This document shows, piece by piece, positions 23,549 through 32,257 of a stretch of 60,976 nucleotides of DNA. The notes beneath the pieces were generated by a model that had not been told where the DNA came from, made no database searches, and worked only from the letters and a program-made list of their open reading frames with translations. Source of the DNA: Paenibacillus aceris (GTDB lineage Bacteria; Bacillota; Bacilli; Paenibacillales; NBRC-103111); contig NZ_JAGGKV010000033.1 in the NCBI RefSeq assembly GCF_017874035.1, positions 1 to 60,976 of the forward strand, in the 5' to 3' direction. The position numbers and the translations under genes are program-made. Positions within the stretch are counted from its first letter, which is position 1, and every line of letters starts with the position of its first letter.

Positions 23549-24529
23549 ATGGCACAAATGACGATGATTCAAGCGATTAAAGACGCAATGCGCGTGGAAC
23601 TGGAAAGAGATCCAAATGTAATTTTGTTCGGCGAAGACGTTGGCCATGTAGGTGGCGTATTCCGTGCTACAGAAGGTTTGCAAAAAGAATTCGGCGAAGA
23701 CCGCGTTTTCGATACGCCGCTTGCCGAGTCTGCAATTGGCGGTCTTGCCGTAGGTCTTGGGGTTCAAGGCTTCCGTCCGATCGCTGAAATTCAATTCGTA
23801 GGTTTTATTTACGAAGCACTGGACCAAATTTGTGTGCAAGCTGCTCGTATGCGTTACCGCTCCGGCGGCCGTTACAACTCGCCAATCGTATTCCGTACGC
23901 CTTACGGCGGCGGTGTAAAAGCGGCTGAGCTTCATACGGATGCACTCGAAGGTTTATTGGTGCAAACACCGGGGATTAAAGTTGTCGTTCCTTCCAACCC
24001 TTACGATGCGAAGGGCTTGCTCATTTCCGCAATTCGCGATAATGACCCTGTCTTCTTCATGGAGCATCTGAACTTATACCGCGCATTCCGCGCTGAAGTA
24101 CCTGAAGGCGAATATACAATTGAGCTTGGCAAAGCGAACGTTGTTCGCGAAGGCTCTGACGTTACCATCATTACTTACGGGGCAATGGTTCATACATCCG
24201 TAAAAGCAGCTGAAGAGATCGAAAAAACTCAAGGTGTGAAAGTGGAAGTTATCGACCTTCGTACCCTGCTTCCTCTTGATATCGATACGATTGTCGCTTC
24301 GATCAAGAAAACAAACCGTGCAATTATCGTTCAAGAAGCGCAAAAAACTTCTGGTGTAGCCGCAGAGGTTATTGCTCAAATTAATGAAAAAGCAATTCTT
24401 CACTTGGAAGCTCCAGTTCTGCGTATTGCGCCTCCGGATACCGTTTATCCGTTCGCACAAATCGAAGACGCTTGGTTGCCTAGCCCAGCAAGTGTTATTG
24501 CCGGAATTAAACAAGTACTCGAATTCTAA
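23549..24529 (+). CDS. pdhB: Pyruvate dehydrogenase E1 component, beta subunit
   Basis: A 326-residue E1 beta subunit. GEDVGHVGGVFRATEGL, then FDTPLAESAIGGLAVGLG and EIQFVGFIYEALDQI are hallmarks of the family and contribute the glutamate that activates ThDP. The gene lies 36 bp downstream of pdhA with an AGGAGG ribosome-binding site. Branched-chain 2-oxoacid E1 beta subunits are close relatives; the complete four-gene order and the E2 type favour pyruvate. Confidence 0.95.
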   Translation: MAQMTMIQAIKDAMRVELERDPNVILFGEDVGHVGGVFRATEGLQKEFGEDRVFDTPLAESAIGGLAVGLGVQGFRPIAEIQFVGFIYEALDQICVQAARMRYRSGGRYNSPIVFRTPYGGGVKAAELHTDALEGLLVQTPGIKVVVPSNPYDAKGLLISAIRDNDPVFFMEHLNLYRAFRAEVPEGEYTIELGKANVVREGSDVTIITYGAMVHTSVKAAEEIEKTQGVKVEVIDLRTLLPLDIDTIVASIKKTNRAIIVQEAQKTSGVAAEVIAQINEKAILHLEAPVLRIAPPDTVYPFAQIEDAWLPSPASVIAGIKQVLEF

Positions 24530-24561
24530 TTCACAGTCGAAGGTAACAGGAGGTTGTACAC

Positions 24562-25893
24562 GTGGCATTGTTTGAATACAAGTTCCCAGAGCTTGGCGAA
24601 GGCATACATGAAGGCGAAATCGTAAAGGTGCTCGTTAAAGCGGGTGATACCGTAACGGACGAAACGATTCTAATGGAAGTACAGAACGATAAAGCAGTCG
24701 TAGAAGTTCCTTGTCCAGTAGAAGGCAAAATCGTTAGCGTTGCTGTAAAAGACGGACAAGTATGTACGATTGGCGAGCTCGTGATGACAATCGACGTCAC
24801 AGGCGAGATGCCGGCTGAATCCATGCATCACGCCAGCTCCAACCACGCTGCGTCTGCTTCCGCAGCGGCACCTGCTGCTACAGCGGTAGCCGTAGCAGAG
24901 GCTCCTGCAGCAGCGCCAGCAGTAGCTGCTGCTCCAGCACCAACAGCGCCGCCAAGCGCCGGCGCTGGCCGTGAAGTGCTTGCGACGCCAAGCGTGCGCA
25001 AGCTGGCAAGAGAAAAAGGCATCACACTCGCAGAGGTGACGCCTACAGGTAAACACGGCCGCGTTACACGCGAGGACGTGCTCGGCTTTAACGGAGCGGG
25101 CAACGCCGCGGCTCCTGCAGAAGCGCCAGCTGCAGCGGAAGCAGCTGGCAGCGCAGCACCTGCGGCTAGCACGCAGGTCGCTGCGGGCGATCGCGTAGAA
25201 GAGCGGGTTCCGTTCAAAGGAATCCGGAAAGTGATCGCGAACGCGATGGTGAAATCCGTGTATACGGCACCGCACGTGACACTGATGGACGAAATCGACG
25301 TGAGCGCGTTAGTCGCTCTGCGCGAGCGCACGAAGCCTCTTGCTGAGAAGAAAGGCGTGAAGCTGACTTACCTTCCTTTCATCGTGAAAGCATTGGTAGC
25401 GGCTTGCCGTCAATTCCCAGCGTTGAACGCGATGATCGACGAAGAAAAGCAAGAGATCGTCTACAAAAAGTACTACAACATCGGCATCGCCACAGATACA
25501 GACAACGGCTTGCTCGTTCCTGTTATCCATGACGCAGACCGCAAAAACGTATGGTCAATCGCTTCTTCCATCAAAGACTTGGCTCTTCGCGGACGTGAAG
25601 GCAAATTGTCTCCGAATGAGATGAAAGGCGGCACCATTTCCATTACAAACATCGGTTCCGTTGGCGGAATGTTCTTTACACCGGTTATCAACTTCCCTGA
25701 AGTTGCGATCTTGGGTGCAGGCCGCATCACCGAGAAACCAGTTGTGAAAAACGGTCAAATCGTTGCTGCATCGGTTATGGCGCTTTCCTTGAGCTTCGAC
25801 CACCGTATCGTTGACGGTGCGACAGCGCAAAGCTTCTTGAACTACATCAAACAGCTTCTGGCTGATCCAGAGCTTCTCGTCTTGGAGGTGTAA
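24562..25893 (+). CDS. pdhC: Pyruvate dehydrogenase E2, dihydrolipoyl acetyltransferase
   Basis: 443 residues. One lipoyl domain (residues 1-80, lipoyl lysine Lys44 in QNDKAVVEVP), an Ala/Pro-rich flexible linker, a peripheral-subunit-binding domain (ATPSVRKLAREKGITLAEV, about 148-180), a second Ala-rich linker and the catalytic domain ending in SLSFDHRIVDGATAQSFL. The linkers are GC-rich and alanine-heavy, so the reverse strand shows long spurious open frames here. GTG start with AGGAGG. The lipoyl lysine is the expected target of the LipL-like protein at 20.2 kb. Confidence 0.96.
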   Translation: MALFEYKFPELGEGIHEGEIVKVLVKAGDTVTDETILMEVQNDKAVVEVPCPVEGKIVSVAVKDGQVCTIGELVMTIDVTGEMPAESMHHASSNHAASASAAAPAATAVAVAEAPAAAPAVAAAPAPTAPPSAGAGREVLATPSVRKLAREKGITLAEVTPTGKHGRVTREDVLGFNGAGNAAAPAEAPAAAEAAGSAAPAASTQVAAGDRVEERVPFKGIRKVIANAMVKSVYTAPHVTLMDEIDVSALVALRERTKPLAEKKGVKLTYLPFIVKALVAACRQFPALNAMIDEEKQEIVYKKYYNIGIATDTDNGLLVPVIHDADRKNVWSIASSIKDLALRGREGKLSPNEMKGGTISITNIGSVGGMFFTPVINFPEVAILGAGRITEKPVVKNGQIVAASVMALSLSFDHRIVDGATAQSFLNYIKQLLADPELLVLEV

Positions 25894-25897
25894 CAGC

Positions 25898-27313
25898 ATG
25901 GTAGTAGGAGATGCTTCTTTAGATATTGATTTGCTCGTCATTGGTGCGGGCCCAGGCGGTTACGTCGCAGCCATTCGTGCAGCTCAGCTTGGCCAAAGCG
26001 TTCTTATAGTTGATAAAGATGCCTGGGGTGGCGTCTGCTTGAATCGCGGATGTATCCCTTCCAAAGCATTGATCTCCGCGGCTCACACGTATGAGCACGC
26101 TCAGCACGCTGACAGCATGGGTATCTCTGTAGAGAACGTGAAAGTGGACTTTGCAAAGGTACAAGCATGGAAAAACAGCATTGTTGCGAAACAAACGGGC
26201 GGCGTTAGCGCGCTGCTCAAAGGCAATAAGATCCAAACGTTCCAAGGGGAAGTGATGTTCATCAATGAGCACGAAGCACGTGTGTTCAATGATGCGGAAG
26301 CTCCTCGCTATCGCTTTAAGCACTGCATTATCGCGACGGGGTCCCGTCCGATTGAGCTAAAAGCATTCCCTTACGGCGGAAGAATTATTTCTTCCACGGA
26401 AGCTTTGAACTTGCCTGAAGTTCCGAAAAGCATGGTCGTTATCGGCGGCGGCTACATCGGTATTGAGCTTGGTCAAACCTACGCGAAGTTCGGTACGAAA
26501 GTAACTGTGTTGGAGGGTTCAGACCATGTGCTTCCTGGCTTCGAGAAAGAATTGACGAAGTTGGTTGCACGCAATCTGGAGAAAGTTGGCGTAGAGGTTC
26601 ATACTGAAGCGTTGGCGCAATCCTGCACTAAAACAGAGAACGACGTAACCGTAACTTTCACAGTTAAAGGAGAAGAGAAGCAAGTTACAGCTGATTACGT
26701 ACTTGTAACAGTTGGCCGTCGTCCGAACACGGATGGCGAACTAGGACTTGATCTGATCAACTTAAAAATGACAGACCGCGGTTTGATCGAGGTTGATAAC
26801 CAAGGGAGAACAAGCATTCCGCATATCTTTGCAATCGGAGATGTTGTGCCTGGTCTTTCTCTGGCTCACAAAGCGTCTTATGAGGCGAAAGTGGCGGCAG
26901 AAGCGATTGCAGGTCACTCCAGCATCGTAGACTACAAAGCGATGCCGGCTGTTGTATTCTCTGATCCGGAAATTGCAGGAGTAGGCTTGAGTGAAACGGA
27001 AGCAAAAGCTCAAGGCATCAACGTGACGATCGGTAAATTCCCTTACGCAGCTAATGGCCGCGCTAACTCTTTGAATGCAGGCCAAGGCTTCGTGAAGCTT
27101 GTCGGCGACAAAGAAACAGGCCAACTGCTGGGCGGTCAAATTGTGGGTCCAGAAGCTTCGAACTTGATCGGAGAGCTCGCTCTTGCGGTTGAGATGGGCG
27201 CTAACCTGGAAGACATCGCACTCACCATTCACGCACATCCAACATTAACTGAAATGATCATGGATGCGGCTGAAGGTGCGCTTGGACACCCGATTCACCA
27301 ACTTGGTAAATAA
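25898..27313 (+). CDS. pdhD: Dihydrolipoyl dehydrogenase, E3
   Basis: A 471-residue FAD/NAD disulfide oxidoreductase that reoxidises the lipoyl group of E2. FAD-binding GAGPGGYVAAIRAAQ, the redox-active pair Cys47/Cys52 in GGVCLNRGCIPSKAL, the NAD-binding GGGYIGIELGQTYAKFG and the C-terminal His-Glu active-site motif HAHPTLTE are all present. It starts four bases after pdhC. It may also serve other 2-oxoacid complexes and the glycine cleavage system if no other E3 exists. Confidence 0.97.
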   Translation: MVVGDASLDIDLLVIGAGPGGYVAAIRAAQLGQSVLIVDKDAWGGVCLNRGCIPSKALISAAHTYEHAQHADSMGISVENVKVDFAKVQAWKNSIVAKQTGGVSALLKGNKIQTFQGEVMFINEHEARVFNDAEAPRYRFKHCIIATGSRPIELKAFPYGGRIISSTEALNLPEVPKSMVVIGGGYIGIELGQTYAKFGTKVTVLEGSDHVLPGFEKELTKLVARNLEKVGVEVHTEALAQSCTKTENDVTVTFTVKGEEKQVTADYVLVTVGRRPNTDGELGLDLINLKMTDRGLIEVDNQGRTSIPHIFAIGDVVPGLSLAHKASYEAKVAAEAIAGHSSIVDYKAMPAVVFSDPEIAGVGLSETEAKAQGINVTIGKFPYAANGRANSLNAGQGFVKLVGDKETGQLLGGQIVGPEASNLIGELALAVEMGANLEDIALTIHAHPTLTEMIMDAAEGALGHPIHQLGK

Positions 27314-27350
27314 GCATCATTAGAGCGGTTTCCAATACCTTTAGATAAAA

Positions 27351-27387
27351 AGTCCCGAGAGCATGGCGCAAGCCGCTCTACGGGACT
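27351..27387. terminator. Bidirectional terminator between pdhD and serC
   Basis: AGTCCCGAGAGC pairs with GCTCTACGGGACT (one bulge). It is followed by CTTTTATTTA on the plus strand and by TTTTTATC on the minus strand, serving the convergent pdh operon and serC. Confidence 0.85.
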
Positions 27388-27397
27388 CTTTTATTTA

Positions 27398-28492
27398 TTA
27401 TCCGTGTCTCTGGGCAAAATCGTTCATGAAATCAGCTAATGCCTTGCATGCTTCATAAGGGACTGCATTGTATGCGGAAGCGCGCAGCCCCCCAACGCTG
27501 CGGTGCCCAGCCAGCCCCTCAAAACCGTGAAATTCGGACTCCGAAATAAATTGACGTTCCAGCTCCTCATTGGCCATGCGCCAAGTGATATTCATCGGTG
27601 AACGGTCTTCTGCCTTAATAATCCCTTGATAAAAACCGCCGCTCGCATCGATTACCTCATAAATGAGGCCGGCTTTTACCAGATTATGCTGTTCTAATTG
27701 TTCCACGCCGCCTTGCTTCTGAGCCCATTTGAGCATCAAATTCATCATATAAACGGCATGGACGGGAGGCGTGTTGAACAGGGATTTGTTTTTGGCAAAA
27801 GTGCTGTAGCGCATGATTTCCGGTATCTCGTTGGAAGCTTGCTCCAACCAGCTTTCGCGGATAATGGCTACAGTGACACCTGCTGGACCAAGGTTTTTCT
27901 GAGCGCCGGCATAAATCATCGAAAATTTATGAAGATCCAACTTTCGGCTAAGGATTTCGCTTGTCATATCGGCAACGAGAGGTGTGGAGGTCACTTCAGG
28001 TATCGATGTATAACGCGAGCCTTCAATCGTATTATTCATTGTGATATGCAGGTATGCAGATTCCTCGCTGAGATCTTCCTCGTTGATGGCCGGGATGCTG
28101 CGCCATTTCTGGTCTTTGGAGCTTGCCACGACGTGAGTGCGGCCCCAATACGCAGCTTCCTTATAAGCTTTTTCCGCAAAGCTTCCGGTTAATACATAGT
28201 TAGCAGTCTGATGAGGCTTTAAAAAGTTCATCGGAAGGAGAGCGAACTGTGTGCTTGCCCCTCCGCCCATAAAGAGCGCTTCATATCCATAAGGTATTCC
28301 GAGCAAAGTCAGAAGAAGGTGCTGCGTTTCCTGATTCAGTTCCTCGACAATGCGGCTTCGGTGCGACATTTCGAGCAGAGAAATCCCCATGCCGTTGTAA
28401 TCCACAAATTGCTGCTGGGCCTCTTCGAGGATGTCGAATGGCAGTGCGGCTGGACCTGGATTGAAATTGTACCTGCGTTTTGTTTTGTTCAT
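27398..28492 (-). CDS. serC: Phosphoserine aminotransferase
   Basis: A 364-residue class V PLP enzyme that makes 3-phosphoserine from 3-phosphohydroxypyruvate and glutamate. The start RYNFNPGPAALPFDILEEAQ, the phosphate-binding FMGGGASTQFALLPMN and the PLP lysine in YAGAQKNLGPAG are conserved. ATG 28492 has GGGAGG eight bases upstream; longer frames run back into the T-box. No serA or serB lies next to it. Its expression is predicted to be controlled by the T-box leader upstream. Confidence 0.96.
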   Translation of the reverse strand: MNKTKRRYNFNPGPAALPFDILEEAQQQFVDYNGMGISLLEMSHRSRIVEELNQETQHLLLTLLGIPYGYEALFMGGGASTQFALLPMNFLKPHQTANYVLTGSFAEKAYKEAAYWGRTHVVASSKDQKWRSIPAINEEDLSEESAYLHITMNNTIEGSRYTSIPEVTSTPLVADMTSEILSRKLDLHKFSMIYAGAQKNLGPAGVTVAIIRESWLEQASNEIPEIMRYSTFAKNKSLFNTPPVHAVYMMNLMLKWAQKQGGVEQLEQHNLVKAGLIYEVIDASGGFYQGIIKAEDRSPMNITWRMANEELERQFISESEFHGFEGLAGHRSVGGLRASAYNAVPYEACKALADFMNDFAQRHG

Positions 28493-28524
28493 GTGTGTTG
28501 CCTCCCGTAACCGATTTTTGGCCA

Positions 28525-28735
28525 ACAAAAAACGCTCCTCATCCGATTGGGACGAGGAGCGTTTGCTCGCGGTGCCACCCAATTTAAGAAACAATACGTG
28601 AATGTTTCTCCACTTGGTTCCGCGGTAACGGGCGGTGCCGGTTAACTTAGCATGACCTTAAGTTCAACAGGCATGCTTGGCGATAACGCCTCCGAGTTGG
28701 ATTCTCATCATAGGCACGATCAAATATAGAAGTTG
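28525..28735 (-). ncRNA. Compact T-box leader of serC
   Basis: The antiterminator core GGGTGGCACCGCGAGC (28580-28565, minus strand) is unmistakable and is followed by a terminator (AACGCTCCTC / GAGGAGCGTT, 28563-28531) with T6. The transcript start near 28735 leaves only about 155 nt upstream of the core, too little for a canonical Stem I. The AGAGA bulge seen in the alaS T-box is not evident. A possible serine specifier is TCC at 28701-28699 in the context GAGAA-TCC-AAC. tRNA-Ser is expected from the gene controlled, but the specifier is not certain. Confidence 0.8.
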
Positions 28736-28741
28736 AATAAA

Positions 28742-28770
28742 AGTATATGCCTATTGATTAAAAAGGTCAA
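28742..28770 (-). promoter_or_regulatory. Promoter of the serC T-box, TTGACC-N17-TATACT
   Basis: -35 TTGACC (28770-28765) and -10 TATACT (28747-28742) on the minus strand, with a 17-base spacer. Confidence 0.8.
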
Positions 28771-28774
28771 TGCT

Positions 28775-30160
28775 TTATTTTACTGTTTTGTTATAAGCGG
28801 CAAGCTTCTCAGCAATGCTTTTTGATGCTGCGTCTAAGGCGTCTTTCGGTGATTTTTTACCAGTGAGTGCTTCTTCAATGGCCGTTTCAACGAGTTGACG
28901 AGCTTCTGGGAATACACCCATGACCGCACCTTGAGTTGCTTTGTTCGGTTTCGTGTTGTGTAGTTGGTCAATTGCCGTTTGGAATTGCGGGTATTTCGCT
29001 AAATTATCTTTTAGAATTTGCTCATCATAAGCTTTTTTCGTAATTGGGAAGTATCCTGTGTTAACGTTCCACCAAGCTTGCGTTTGTGGATTCGTCAAGA
29101 ATTTGATGAATTCCCATGCGCCTTTTTGTTCAGCTTCGGATTTGTTGTTCAAGATATAAAGACTTGCGCCACCAACAACGACACCGCCTTCTTTGGCATC
29201 AGCAGGTTTAGGCATAACGCTTGTTCCAACTTGGAATTTGCCTTCTGCACCTGTAACAATTCCACGTAAAGAAGCTGTAGAATCGAGTGTCATCGCAACT
29301 TGACCGGCGAGGAAAGCTTTTTTCGTATCATCGGTTTTGCGACCAAGATTCATGAGGGACTTGTTATCGACCATTCCCTTCCACCAAGTCAATGTTTTGA
29401 CGCCTGCTTCATTGTTTAAAAGCGTTTCTGTAGCCGCGGAGGTGCGGCCGTTTCCGTTGTTCAAGAATTCTGCGCCTTGTCCAGCGAAAAACTGCTCCAT
29501 GAACCAACCGTAAATCGCGAAGGATCCGCCAGCTTTACCGTCTTTGCTTAACGCTTGCGCGGCTTTTGCTACTTCTTCGTATGTAGTTGGCGGCTTCTCT
29601 GGATCCAGTCCAGCGGCTTTGAACATGTCTTTGTTGTAGTAAAGGATTGGGTTCGAAGTGTTAAAAGGCATGGAATTTAATTTATCGTCAACTTTGTAAT
29701 AATTCAAAATGTTTTCTTCGAGTTGGGAAAGATCGAATTTATCGGCATCAACAAACTTTTGAACAGGCGTAATCGCCTTGGAGTCGATCATGAAACGGGA
29801 ACCGATTTCGTAAACTTGAATGAGGGATGGGCCGCTTTTTGTATCCATGGAAGCTTTCATTTTATTCAAGCTTTCATCGTAAGTACCTTGGAAGACCGCT
29901 TCAACTTGCACATTTTTCTGGGAAGCATTGAAATCTGCGACTAGTTTGTCTACGGCTTTGCCAAGCTCTCCACTCATGGAGTGCCACCAAATGACTTTGA
30001 CTGGCTCAGCGGCTTTCGTCGGTGCTGTTGAAGCGGCAGTTGAACTTGCAGGTGCAGCACTGCTTGCTGGTGTTACTTCCGCTTTGCCGCATGCGCTTGT
30101 TAGCATCATAGTGAGTGCTGTCATTGCTAGAACCGATGTTCTTATGTTTACGGAATTCAT
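28775..30160 (-). CDS. ugpB: Glycerol-3-phosphate/sugar ABC transporter substrate-binding lipoprotein (UgpB-like)
   Basis: A 461-residue lipoprotein. The signal peptide ends in the lipobox LTSAC, followed by a Ser/Ala-rich linker. The mature start VKVIWWHSMSGELGKAVDKL and the motifs QVYEIGSRFMIDSKAI and PFNTSNPILYYNKDMFKAAG closely follow E. coli UgpB. UgpB binds sn-glycerol-3-phosphate and glycerophosphodiesters such as glycerophosphocholine. The permease genes lie immediately upstream, and a glycerophosphodiester phosphodiesterase gene is divergent. Ribosome-binding site GGGAGAG. Confidence 0.88.
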   Translation of the reverse strand: MNSVNIRTSVLAMTALTMMLTSACGKAEVTPASSAAPASSTAASTAPTKAAEPVKVIWWHSMSGELGKAVDKLVADFNASQKNVQVEAVFQGTYDESLNKMKASMDTKSGPSLIQVYEIGSRFMIDSKAITPVQKFVDADKFDLSQLEENILNYYKVDDKLNSMPFNTSNPILYYNKDMFKAAGLDPEKPPTTYEEVAKAAQALSKDGKAGGSFAIYGWFMEQFFAGQGAEFLNNGNGRTSAATETLLNNEAGVKTLTWWKGMVDNKSLMNLGRKTDDTKKAFLAGQVAMTLDSTASLRGIVTGAEGKFQVGTSVMPKPADAKEGGVVVGGASLYILNNKSEAEQKGAWEFIKFLTNPQTQAWWNVNTGYFPITKKAYDEQILKDNLAKYPQFQTAIDQLHNTKPNKATQGAVMGVFPEARQLVETAIEEALTGKKSPKDALDAASKSIAEKLAAYNKTVK

Positions 30161-30248
30161 GGATTTATTTCTCTCCCTTTTTTTTAAAACTTAAATTATT
30201 TATGGAAATCTGCTTTAGCTAAATAGCTGAGCAGAGCAGCCAACAAGG

Positions 30249-31070
30249 TCAACCTTTTACAGCACCTGCGGTAAGTCCGCGGACGAGTTGCTTTAAACCG
30301 AGCACGAGCAACAACAGGGATGGCAAGAGGACAATCGTTACGCCCGCCAGAACAAGGTTCCACACAGTTAATTCTTCAAATTGAAGCATGGCGATGCCGA
30401 TTTGTGCGGTCCGCATTTCTTCACTGTTTGTAATGAGCAGCGGCCATAGGTACATGTTCCAAGCGTTCAAGAACGCATAAACAGCAAGCGTTGCAAGTGC
30501 GGGCCGCCCCAAAGGCAGCACGATTCGGAAAAAGATGCGGATATGACCACAGCCGTCGATGCGCGCCGCTTCGAACAGTTCTTTGGGCAGCTGCAGGAAA
30601 AATTGGCGGAGCAGGAAGGTGCCGAAGGCTGTTGCCAGGAATGGAACCGTGAGGCCTTGCAGGCTATCGAGCCAATCCCACTTTTTGACCGTCAAATAAT
30701 TCGGAATAATCGTGACTTCCCAAGGAATCATCATCGTCGCCATGAACAAGGAGAAGATGAAAGCTTTTCCTTTAAAACGAATATTGGCAAAAGCGTATGC
30801 CGCCATTGAGGAAGTCATCAGCTGCCCGATCATGATGAGCAACGAGACGACCAAGCTGTTGGTAATAAATTTGCCTATGGGAACGAGTTGAAAAACGGCT
30901 AGAATACTGCCCACATAGAAACCGCTCGGTAAGAAGCGGGGCGGATAAGCCGAAGCTTCATCTGGTGTCATGAACGTTGCTGAAAACGTGTAGAAGATCG
31001 GATACAGCACAAGTGCGGCTGCAATGGCCAGCAGGATATAAACGAATGTTTTCTGAAGTGGACGGTTCAT
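30249..31070 (-). CDS. ugpE: ABC transporter permease UgpE-like
   Basis: A 273-residue inner-membrane permease with six predicted membrane helices and the EAA loop (ELFEAARIDGCGHIRIFFRIVLPLGRP) that contacts the ATPase. It belongs to the MalG/UgpE class. It overlaps the ugpA gene by four bases (ATGA), so the two are translationally coupled. Confidence 0.88.
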   Translation of the reverse strand: MNRPLQKTFVYILLAIAAALVLYPIFYTFSATFMTPDEASAYPPRFLPSGFYVGSILAVFQLVPIGKFITNSLVVSLLIMIGQLMTSSMAAYAFANIRFKGKAFIFSLFMATMMIPWEVTIIPNYLTVKKWDWLDSLQGLTVPFLATAFGTFLLRQFFLQLPKELFEAARIDGCGHIRIFFRIVLPLGRPALATLAVYAFLNAWNMYLWPLLITNSEEMRTAQIGIAMLQFEELTVWNLVLAGVTIVLLPSLLLLVLGLKQLVRGLTAGAVKG

Positions 31071-32029
31071 TGATAATGCACATTCCTTTCGAACACTTTG
31101 AATTGCACAAAGGTGAAAATCAGGATGATCGTGAACAGTACAAGGGCTTGCGCGCTTCCCGTCCCAAACCGGAAGTTAATGAAAGCATCTTGATACAAGT
31201 TATAAACGAGAACATCGGTGGAGTTGATCGGACCGCCTTTGGTCAGAATATGGATCTGTCCGAAGGACTGGAAAGCGCCGATGATCGATACAATCGTGAC
31301 GAAGAACACCGTCGGAGAAAGCAGTGGTAAAATAATTTGAACAAACGTCCGAAATGGACCGGCTCCGTCGATTTTGGCGCTATCGTAGATTTCGTCGGGA
31401 ATGCCTTGCAGGCCGCTGAACAAGACGATGTAATTGAAACCGAGATTCATCCATACGGTCATCATGGAGACGGAAAGCAGCGCCCATCTTGGATCTGTTA
31501 GCCATGCGACAGGCTCTAAGCCCACAAGCTGCAGCAGATAGTTAAGCATGCCAACACTAGGATGAAAAAGCATCATCCAGATGACGGAGGAAGTGCCGAC
31601 GGACAGAACGACAGGCAACGAGAAAATAAATTGGAAAAAGCGCATGCCTTTTAACTGATTATGCGTGAGAGCGGCAAGAAGAAGCGCAAGAGCGATGCTG
31701 GTCGGTACTGTCAGGATGGTGAAAAGACCTGTAACTTCCAAGCTTTTGTAAAACTTCTCTGATGTGAAAATGGCAGTAAAGTTATCAAAGCCGACAAAGG
31801 AAGCGACCCTGCCTCTGGGATCGGTTTCGTGCATGCTGAGATAAAAGGTTTGAATCAGCGGGTAGAACAGAAAAATGCCAAAAAGCAGAAGCGACGGAAA
31901 TAAGAAAACATACCCAAGCAGCGTCTCCGCCCATTTCGAGAAAAAGATGGAACGGGGAGGAAGCCCGGCGCGTGTTGTTATTTTTTTTGGAGCCGTTGTA
32001 AAAGGCAAATCTTGATCCAGCGTACTCAT
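31067..32029 (-). CDS. ugpA: ABC transporter permease UgpA-like
   Basis: A 320-residue MalF/UgpA-class permease. A cytoplasmic N-terminus of about 35 residues precedes the first helix; the EAA motif is YDSAKIDGAGPFRTFVQIILPLL. It heads the ugpA-ugpE-ugpB transcript. No ATPase gene is present, so a shared MsmX/UgpC-type ATPase encoded elsewhere is expected. Start supported by GGAGGA six bases upstream. Confidence 0.88.
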   Translation of the reverse strand: MSTLDQDLPFTTAPKKITTRAGLPPRSIFFSKWAETLLGYVFLFPSLLLFGIFLFYPLIQTFYLSMHETDPRGRVASFVGFDNFTAIFTSEKFYKSLEVTGLFTILTVPTSIALALLLAALTHNQLKGMRFFQFIFSLPVVLSVGTSSVIWMMLFHPSVGMLNYLLQLVGLEPVAWLTDPRWALLSVSMMTVWMNLGFNYIVLFSGLQGIPDEIYDSAKIDGAGPFRTFVQIILPLLSPTVFFVTIVSIIGAFQSFGQIHILTKGGPINSTDVLVYNLYQDAFINFRFGTGSAQALVLFTIILIFTFVQFKVFERNVHYQ

Positions 32030-32163
32030 TTATTGTCCTCCACTTGATTATTAGGCTAATTCTAGCTCTGGTTCTAGCTCTAGCTTTATGTCTATTAGCT
32101 TAATGCCGAGTTATTTGACCAATGTTAAATAGGCACAAATGATTTGTGAAGTTTTCTCCCGTG

Positions 32164-32190
32164 TTTACATAATATTTACGAATATTTACT
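32164..32190. promoter_or_regulatory. Candidate PhoP box (TTTACA-like direct repeats)
   Basis: TTTACA (32164-32169), TTTACG (32175-32180) and TTTACT (32185-32190) are direct repeats spaced 11 and 10 bases apart, as in Bacillus Pho boxes (TTAACA/TTTACA repeats every 11 bp). They lie upstream of a TATAAT at 32214-32219 that lacks a good -35, a typical PhoP-activated layout. They are also close enough to serve divergent ugpA. Confidence 0.6.
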
Positions 32191-32257
32191 GGGCAAATGC
32201 CGATCTACTCCACTATAATTTGAGCATAAGCAGTTAATGAGGTAAGGAGAGTGTACA

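Noticed and set aside
24670..25331. Long reverse-strand frames opposite pdhC
   Set aside because: They come from the GC-rich Ala/Pro linkers of E2 and have no ribosome-binding sites or recognisable domains.
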